Assembly (NCBI GenBank): GCA_022575985.1
Contig: JAKSXM010000231.1
Location: 23,164,501 to 23,228,500, forward strand
DNA from: Anagrus nilaparvatae
Taxonomy: Eukaryota > Arthropoda > Insecta > Hymenoptera > Mymaridae
Reading direction: 5' to 3'
Length of the DNA stretch: 64,000 bases
Within the stretch, counting starts at the first letter, position 1. Every line of letters begins with the position of its first letter. Positions 56,641-64,000 of the stretch are shown piece after piece. The notes below the pieces were generated by a model that ran no database searches, was not told the DNA's origin, and was given only the letters and a program-made list of their open reading frames with translations. The position numbers and the translations under genes are program-made.

Positions 56641-57123
56641 CGATGGGTGATTTTTATTTTCATGGTATTTGCTGCCTTCATGTACATTGAAAAAATAATC
56701 TTATTTCGATTTTGTCCAGAACAGCTATCGCTGTACACGGTAAACTCTTCAATGCCTTTTTGACTCTCTTCTTGAAAGTATTCCCAAAGGAATGAGGATA
56801 CTTCATTTGCTCCCCGATATCCTATGGTTTCATTCCAAATATGACATATTCCTATATGATTAGATAAATCAAATATTGTGCAATTCCATATACAAATTTT
56901 GCAGAAATAATACAGTGGACCGATTTCTGCTCGAGGAGTAGTAAGAACTTTTTGAATATCAATGTTGATTGTCCTTTTTTTTTAATTTTCTAGGGCTGCA
57001 AGCTTATCATCTTTCATCATTGATCTTACACAAGATATTTTTTCTCTATGTTTTTCGTAAGCTAATTTCGCTAAAGCTTTTTCTGGAGCAGTTTTATACT
57101 TATAGTTTTCACAATAACTGCAT
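56641..57123 (-). pseudogene. Family gene, fourth exon, one TAA
   Basis: Acceptor TTTTACAG completes the Arg codon of PKKDR and leads into CSYCENYKYK. After a Lys-rich helix, LEN is followed by TAA (56984-56982); the frame then continues with DIQKVLTTPRAEIGPLYYF, WNCTIFDLSNHIG, WNETIGYRGANEVSSFLWEY and SDSCSGQNRNKIIFSMYMKA to donor CATCG|GTTAGT. Strong similarity of both sides to the family pattern shows the stop is a lesion or an error, not the true end. Confidence 0.72.
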
Positions 57124-57441
57124 CTGTAAAATATTTTAATTTATATATATTAAAACTCTCTAAGCATCCTGTTAATAATAATTTGAAAATAGCTAATAAT
57201 TTAATAACAAATTCAAAATAATGCGTGAAATAAATGGCTTCAAGTTTATTTTTAACTATATTATATTAATTCATATTTTTTATTATTTCACTTAAGCAAA
57301 AAGCTAGTTTCCTTTATATCAAGTATATAAATAAGACCCTTAGAATCACAGATCAATGTTATTGATACCCTAACAAACATAACTATTATTCATTTTAATA
57401 ATTAAAATGAATAATAATAAAAAATAATCAATTGGACTAAC

Positions 57442-57796
57442 CTATCTTTTTTTGGATGAAAAAATCCATAGTTGAACTCATCTAAGAAAATTTGTCTATA
57501 GCTTTGAAATTGTATGTATTTTATTTTTTCTTTAAATAATTTTTCCTGATACATTCGGTACATTAAAGAAATTGATAAGCCTTCTTCAAGAAATAATCGT
57601 TCTGTGGTTTCCCTACAGTAATGCGACTCCATTGTTGGAAAACAATTAATATGATCACGTACTCTATTTTTCTGGTCTTCTGTTAGTGCCAGAGGTCTAT
57701 TATGATGTTTGCCTCGTTTGTCAGACATTACTACCTTTGTTAAATTAGATGCATTTTTCTTTTTATGTGCTGTATAAACCATTTCTTTTGATATAC
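57442..57796 (-). pseudogene. Family gene, third exon
   Basis: Acceptor TTTTTTAAG|GT completes the Ser codon split at the previous donor. Encodes SKEMVYTAHKKK, SDKRGKHHNRPLAL, a helical NRVRDHINCFPTMESHYCRE block and FNYGFFHPKKD, then donor GATAG|GTTAGT. Open throughout. Confidence 0.75.
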
Positions 57797-60103
57797 CTTA
57801 AAAAACAAGAATCTTGTTAAGAAAAATATTTATTATACTTACATTATTTCAAGCTATTTATGATTACGTATTTAGTAAAGAATTGAACAGTATTTTTATA
57901 GAGCGAAGCTCTACCTTATAGGATTCAAAAATTGACACCTTGTGGATACAATATCTCAACAACGATTAATTGGATTGATTTCATTTTTTAAAATTGAGCT
58001 TTTTTCATCATCTTTATGATACCTATAATTTTCCAGCCCAAACAGATTATTTTTAAGGCATGTTTATTCTTGTATTTTTTATTCAAACCGGTGAAAAACC
58101 TTATAAATTTCAGCTGCGAAATTAGTTTCATAGATTTTGTATAAGCTTTACGTCGGTGAAATATCACACAAATTTAAAATAACACTTATATTTTTATTAA
58201 TCATTAATGAATTCAAATTTTACGTTAATTGAATTAAATTAAACGTTTAAGGTCCAAGAGCTTATCTACGTGTCGTTTTGTTTTGGCACGCAAAATTAAC
58301 TTTAAAAACCAAAATTTATATTTCTAAAAATGTAAATATTTCTAAAAAAGTTTGCAAAACCACAAAATTTACAAATGAATTAATCTTTTTCCTAATATGG
58401 TCAGCTTCGCTCTATCCGCCATTGACGATATCTAGTTTATAAAAGACAACAATTTTAATGTACCTCTATCAGTGTTCTATTATAACATAATGTTTGTATA
58501 ACCACAAAATTGTAAAATAATAAAAAATTCGGGCCAAAATTATTAACTGCAGGCATCTTAACAAGTACCTAAAAATCCCTTAACTAACCTATTTCCAAGC
58601 AAGTCCCTTTTTTTCTCTATTTCCATATTTTGATACCTATTTATCCCTTTTTTCAGAAAAACAATTGTAAACATATATTTTTTTTATTTACAAAGAATGA
58701 AAATGTATAACAATACCCGAATGGTACGGTCCTGTTTAATCTAAGAACATAATGTGGTATAGTAGTATATCTTTCCAAATTTTAAAGAACAATTTTGATT
58801 TAAATCAGCAAAACCATACAGAGCGGGTCCTTAGTTTGGGCTAAAGATTTTTTTTTGTTTTCCTATACTCAAAAACGCTATTTCTCCGCTTTATATGCCT
58901 TAATATTGAATTTTAAGACCAGACCAAATTTAAAAAAAAATATGTTTATGAACCTAGTTCTCAATGACTATTTTCTAACCTCGATAGGACGTCTTTTTTG
59001 CCGTTTATATGTAAACTATGTTTTTAATCATGGGTTCGAACTTTGCATGCTGTGTGCACTCTTGTTCTTATAACGGAATGCAAGGTCAAAACGAGTATTT
59101 TGAAAAGAATTTTTTCAAAAAATAACTAATTTTAGTAGTCCGTTCATCTTCTCCTATCTAATCTTTTCCAGAAACAACTAAAAATTTTGAGTAAAGAGAG
59201 ATTCAACAGTAAATTTTTCTCAAGAATCTGATCCGGACATTAGATTTGAAAATTCACATAAGAATATTCGAAAAATTAAACTATTTTCTTGCAATTTTCA
59301 GAAAGTTGTAAAAATATACAACTTTATTTTTTTCCTTGAGAATTTGGGAACCTTTGATTTTTAGCATACATTTTTGGTTGCCATACCGTATGAAATTAGT
59401 TACAATCAGCCATTTAAGACCCCAAAAAAACGAAAATTTTTATCAATTTTTTTGAAAATTTCAAGCAGAATCTGAATTTTACTTTTTATATACTTTTGAT
59501 AATTATTGAATAAAATTAAATAGAGTTAATTTACTTAATATTTATGCACTATCACTACTGAAATGAAAGCTAAATTATTTATTCATTATTGTTAAATTCT
59601 CATCATTCAAAAGCTAGGGCAGACTAAATTACCAGTAGATTAAAGATATTTAAATGGAAATTTTGTTCTCATCATAGATTTTGATGTATGAGTGTTCATA
59701 AATTATAAAAAAATTAAAAATAAATATTTCTACGGTATAAACAGTCATCATTCAAAAACTATGAAAATAAATAAACTTTCTATATAACCGTGTAGTCGCC
59801 AGCCATACTAATCGCGGCCAAAAATTAAATTTCTTTTCTGAGGATACAAACGAATCCGGGGTCCATTTTGCAAATTTCTCGGTCATTTTTCAAAATGGAC
59901 CCTGGATTCGTGTTCAGCGGGTCAAAAAAATAAGTACCACCTATTTTTTATTTCTTTCAGCATAGCTTTTAAATGATGACTGTTTATAAATAATGAGAAA
60001 ATAAAAATTAAACTATGTATCAAATATAAATAGATGATAAAAAAATATCATAGAAACGCAGTGAACATATTAATACTTTATGGAAAATAATATTTAATCA
60101 TAC
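57797..60103. other. Intron 2 of the family gene with small inverted repeats
   Basis: ATAGAGCGAAGCT at 57899 pairs with its complement near 58407, enclosing about 520 bp. ATAAACAGTCATCATTCAAAA at 59738 pairs with a complement ending at 59988, and within it ACGAATCCGGGGTCCATTTT at about 59849 pairs with its near-complement at about 59891-59911. These look like short non-autonomous elements. No coding sequence supported. Confidence 0.45.
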
Positions 60104-60985
60104 TTAATGTATTCAGGAACATGGTTCTGCAGACTTTTATATTTTTATCCGTTGAAATTGGTAATGAGTATGTATAGCTGTCTTTTTTTTTCTTTTTTTG
60201 TGGATTGCATTTTTGACTGCAGTCTGAATCAGAATCACTGCATTTATTATCATATTTTTCCACCCAGTTTAGAAGGCCTTGCCTTTGTGCGGTTATATCT
60301 CCTAATGCCCAAAAATGATCCTTTATCGTATCCCGTTGTTTTTCTGTAATTTTAGAATTACATTTAAAACGGCATTCAGAATCACAGGCCACTTTCTTTA
60401 CTCGTTCTTTAATAGGTTTCTTCCTTCCCATGCCTTCTATACCAAAATTTCTAGCCATTTTTGCTTTATAGTCTAAATGTTCATGTGGTCTTCTTGGCCT
60501 TCTTCTTGTAACTTTTTTCTTAAAATATCTTCTTTTCTTTTTGGGCAAAGACATACCGTTGGGATTATAATCAAGAATGGGTACATTGGCATTATTGTTG
60601 GTATTAAGTGCTCCGATTTCAGTTGCCATTTCTCCTTCAAAATTCTTTTCACCTTCGAAAGTACTTTCATCTGCGGAAGTGCTTTCATCTTCATAAATGG
60701 TTTCATCTTCGGATGTTTTATCAACTTCAGATGTGATTTCATCTACGGATACACTTTTATCTGTACAGGTACTTTCTGCTTGTTCTCGTTTTTCAAAACC
60801 ATAACTTCCATCCTCTTCGGAAGTTTCATTCTCAAATATTTTTGTATTAGATAATTTTTGCCTTTTAGGGGACCACGTATTATTATTCTTACCCTCAGGA
60901 TGTAACTCTTCAAAATTTTTTTTAATGGTAGATGTAACATTTGGTCCATTTGAAGATCCCTCAATTCTCTCAGGATTCCGATCAT
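60104..60985 (-). pseudogene. Family gene, second exon
   Basis: Acceptor TTTGTTTAAAG|ATGATCGG matches the phase of the previous donor; alternatively translation could start at an ATG at 61016. Encodes the acidic repeat-like region (EDES, EGEK, ADES motifs), KKKRRYFKKKVTRRRPRRPH, the Cys pair in CDSECRFKCNSKITEKQRD, WALGDITAQRQGLLNWVEKY and ends in KVCRTMFLNTL at donor AA|GTATGA. No stop inside about 290 codons. The Lys/Arg cluster could be a nuclear localisation signal. Confidence 0.7.
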
Positions 60986-62973
60986 CTTTAAACAAATGTA
61001 TAGTTTTTGTTGACATTACAAAGGTAAATTATTTGAATTTTATTTTAAGAAAATTCTAAAAAATCTAAGCGATTATGAAAAAATTAATTACGTATCATAA
61101 CTTATTGATACTTATTAAGAAATTTTAAATAAATACATTAATTAAAGGAAAAGTTTATAATTAGGATGTAAAAGAGATTATTATATTTAAAACAACAAAA
61201 ATTTTCTTAAGGTAGCCCTAACGGTTCTAAAAAATCCAATAATACTAGCTAAGATACACCAGTATTAAAGAAAATTTAAAAAGGAATCCAACGAGCCCAA
61301 AAAGTTCATAGTTTTCCGATAAAATAAAGGAAAAATATTTAATTGAAAATTTTTTGATATAACACGCGTTCTTTATGGGATTTTATTTTGTTTTTTAAAG
61401 TTCTCTATGAATATCGAATCTTATAAAAAAAAATTGCACTAGTTTATAGCTGAACAAAATTACAATACTTTTTAATCAATGAAAAATTTGAGTTTCCAAC
61501 AAAATAAAAGAATAAAATAAAATATAAATTATAAAATGCAGAGTATATTTTTTTTATCCATTATACATAACAAAATCTCACGCATGCGTTTGTAATTTGA
61601 CAATCATGCTTTATTGAGATAAGCGCGATATTTAAATCATTAAAAGAAATTATATATATTATGTATGTGTATAAAATACATCTGAAGAGTTCGATCTTGT
61701 AACAGACTTGTCAAGTTTCTTACTCATTCTCGTATATAAAGAAGCTGAAATAAGAAAGGGCGACATAATTTTTTTTAAATTTTAATTAAACGATTAGTAA
61801 TTTAAAAAAAATGCATAATTCGCACAAACTTAATGTAAAAAGGTATTCAGTTATAAAATTAATAAAATTTTCAAAGTTTTTTTAACAAGCCCCTCAAAAG
61901 GCCTCTAAAAATTCGTCACGCCGTGTTTCGGCCCCCTTAATATTACAGAATAAGGTTAAAAGATAATTTTTAATGAAATAAAAAGAGAGTAACATTAAAT
62001 TTAATTTTTTAAACCTTAATTGCCAACCGAATTTATTTTTAATTATAAAAAAAAACTTATAACCGGTTTGAGTTCTCACAATCAACGAACATGGAACATG
62101 TTTAAACCTAAAATTCTAACTATTCTATACACCTTTATTGAAATTATTAATCCCTAAACTCAAATTATTTTATGTCCCTGCAAGAAAATTAATCTAAGTC
62201 TATTTGACCCCCTCCCCGAATAACATGCTTGAAATCCCCCCCCCTACCTATAAAGATGTTCCATTTTAATATACATTATACTGTTATGGAAAACTGAGTT
62301 TGGACTTTAAAAAAATTTGAGTGACAATAAAAAAAAGCATTTTTTTATTCATCGATAGTCCAAATTTTTAGATACAAATTTTTAAAAATTTAGATATTAG
62401 ACACAGAAAATCAAGTAGTAACGAATATGAGTCAATAACAAAAAAAATGAGGGTTTTAATTATTTTTTGGCGGTCTAATTTTTCGGCAAAAATTTACATA
62501 TATTTGAATATTTAAAGCAAAAAATTGAGTAAAGTCAAATTATTTAAAATTATTTAAAACCTAAATTTCCACGTAAAACATTAAGTTATTAGATTTCAGT
62601 AAAATCAAAAAAAAAAAAAAATTGTTTATATTTGAAAAACATGAGAGACTGCACGTCGAAATAATTTTTTTAAGCAACTGGAATTCACAAAACATGCTTA
62701 TATCCAAAAAAAATTTTAATTTTACTGTAGTGAAGGTTTCTATTTTAAGGAATCAAAATTCGTTTTATACGATTATAAAACTTTTTCAAATTTTTATTTT
62801 AAAAATCATAATATAAGATAATTATTAAAAACAGATTAGTAGAATAACTTGGAAAAGCTTTATTAAAAATTTTTTTTAAATTAAAAAAATGCTTAAACTT
62901 CACGATAATTATGTCAGGGATTCTATTAAAAAATTGAAGATTATTGTTAAACAAGGATAGTATAAATTATTAC
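60986..62973. other. Intron 1 of the family gene
   Basis: AT-rich and non-coding apart from the small element at 62089-62265. Confidence 0.5.
62089..62265. mobile_element. CATGGAACATG-type small element
   Basis: Begins ACATGGAACATGTTTAAAC and ends GATGTTCCAT. Shares ordered segments CCCTAAAC, GTCC and ATTTGACCCC with the minus strand of 15676-16196. It has a C-rich tract instead of the 28-bp repeat array. Confidence 0.6.
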
Positions 62974-63148
62974 CTGTCGTTAGTTCCAAAAATGAACTAT
63001 TTTCATTATGATACGTAAATTCTTCGTCCACTTTTGACAATGAATCAGTGAACATTCTAACTGGTTGCAGTGGAGCCGGGGGCAGGTAAAATAAATCTTC
63101 ATTATCCTCGAACCCAAAACAAAGTCTAAAACTTTTGCCAATATAATC
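62974..63148 (-). pseudogene. Family gene, first recognised exon
   Basis: Acceptor TTTTTTAG|AT and donor ACAG|GTAATA. Encodes YIGKSFRLCFGFEDNEDLFY and a Pro-rich, then acidic stretch. The decayed copy at 4478 begins at the same acceptor position and phase, which supports the border. The start codon must lie upstream; 63149-64000 shows no clear candidate. Confidence 0.6.
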
Positions 63149-64000
63149 TAAAAAACAATTGCCTATGATTAAATAAATACTCGAATAAATACTTCATGTT
63201 TGAATTTTAACGTCTGGTCATATGAGTAAACTTGTGTATAAAAAATATATAAACGACCTTTTCCAGACAATTATTTTATTTATTTAAATTAAATCCAATA
63301 TTTCGAGCATAAAATCTTGCTCCTCTTCAGGGATCTACAACAATTATTGTACATAAAAATATAAAATTAGAAATATGTTTATATGTATATTTATATTGAC
63401 GTTATATTAATTTTTATATACAATTAAATGTAAATACCAAAATTATCAATTATTCGTTATAGTAGTATATATATATATACATATAAACATATTTCTAATT
63501 TTATATTTTTATGTACAATAATTGTTGTAGATCCCTGAAGAGGAGCAAGATTTTATGCTCGAAATATTGGATTTAATTTAAATAAATAAAATAATTGTCT
63601 GGAAAAGGTCGTTTATATATTTTTTATACACAAATAAATACTTCAATGTATAAATTTAATAATTACATATTATAATTATTTAAATGATTAAGAAGTAAAT
63701 GATGAATGTAACCGGATAAAAATGTAAATAGAAAACAAAATCGTACCCCTAAAATTAACTTGAGTAATGTATTAGTAATGTACGGAAAAGCGACTGTATT
63801 TGAAAAATGAAGCATTTTGGAGCTTGAAATTTTGAAAACTAAATGAAATTATTATTATTGAGGTGCCTTTTTTCTTAGAATTTCATATACATTATTTTTT
63901 GAAAAAATATATTACTCGAGTTAATTTAAGGGGATATGTTTTACCGATCCGAATCGGTCGTATGTATTATTTATGATTTATTTTGAAGTTTTTAATGTTA
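63149..64000. mobile_element. Spacer containing a 400-bp fold-back MITE (63233-63632)
   Basis: TGTGTATAAAAAATATATAAACG at 63233 and its mirror ending at 63632 form arms of about 170-190 bp (AGGAGCAAGATTTTATGCTCG-type core) around an AT-rich centre. AATAAATACTTCA occurs near 63184 and again at 63633, a possible but offset target duplication. The rest of the span shows no gene. Confidence 0.6.

Larger units (their letters stand above)
51410..63148 (-). pseudogene. Five-exon gene of an unrecognised family, two internal stops
   Basis: Five exons join in phase through good GT-AG sites: 63148-62974, 60985-60104, 57796-57442, 57123-56641 and 51926-51410. A first exon with the start codon is expected upstream of 63148. 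The product has an acidic Ser/Glu/Asp-rich N-terminus, basic RRRPRRPHEHLDYKAKMARNFG stretch, KVCRTMFLNTL, RGKHHNRPL, FFHPKKDRCSYC, WNETIGYRGANEVSSF, SDSCSGQNRNK and GHSECDGDSMHACIE. I know this only as a multi-copy uncharacterised arthropod family. The Asp in SDSC, an earlier Asp in TIFDLSN and the final Glu are placed as in RNase H-fold nucleases, which is inference. TAA codons at 56984-56982 and at about 51577 interrupt it. A decayed sister lies at 1-4478. Confidence 0.7.

Overview
The window is eukaryotic and almost certainly from an insect: very AT-rich spacer, GT-AG introns, poly(A)-tailed non-LTR retrotransposons, gypsy and BEL/Pao LTR elements, a PIF/Harbinger relic and many fold-back or MITE-like elements. 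The order cannot be fixed from sequence alone. I see no bacterial features, CRISPR array, rRNA or intact tRNA. Nearly all recognisable coding sequence is mobile or degenerate.

Layout. 1-4478 (-): a decayed, intron-poor copy of an unrecognised protein family, split by a 3.3 kb fold-back element (966-4270) built from 128-bp tandem units. 4740-9554 (+): an R1-like non-LTR retrotransposon with many stops. 10969-12876 (-): a second, 5'-truncated non-LTR element with a clear target-site duplication. About 13400-19785 (-): a decayed gypsy element (copy 1), broken by a small repeat-bearing element at 15676-16196. 20146-21605 (-): Harbinger transposase relic. 22210-22819: a retroposon with a tRNA-like head and 15-bp target duplications. 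25687-47836 (-): a decayed BEL/Pao element that received a fold-back element (30251-34578), which itself received a GC-rich non-LTR element (30461-33369). The same BEL/Pao element also received a young gypsy element (copy 2, 37612-47423, two 1029-bp LTRs, target duplication CACG). 48250-49700 (+): a truncated relative of the first non-LTR element. 51410-63148 (-): a five-exon member of the same unrecognised family as at 1-4478, with well-formed splice sites and only two internal stop codons; its introns hold several palindromic elements, including one of 2.5 kb.

The most informative unit is gypsy copy 2. Its LTR holds a short start-codon exon ending in a splice donor. A splice acceptor just before a third, 3'-terminal ORF has the matching phase, so that ORF is probably made from a spliced RNA, as env is in errantiviruses. 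This ORF is not an envelope: it is a zinc-knuckle protein whose cysteine spacing repeats that of the element's own Gag. Gag and pol overlap in -1 frame across an in-frame GGGAAAC slippery site. The element has lost the RT core, RNase H and most of integrase, so any recent movement must have used enzymes supplied in trans.

The second item of interest is the unrecognised family itself: two copies in one window, conserved CRTMFL, RGKHHNRP, FxxPKKD, SDxCxGQNRN and GDSMHxxIE motifs, and acidic residues that could form an RNase H-like triad. Whether it is a host family or an unlabelled transposase is open.
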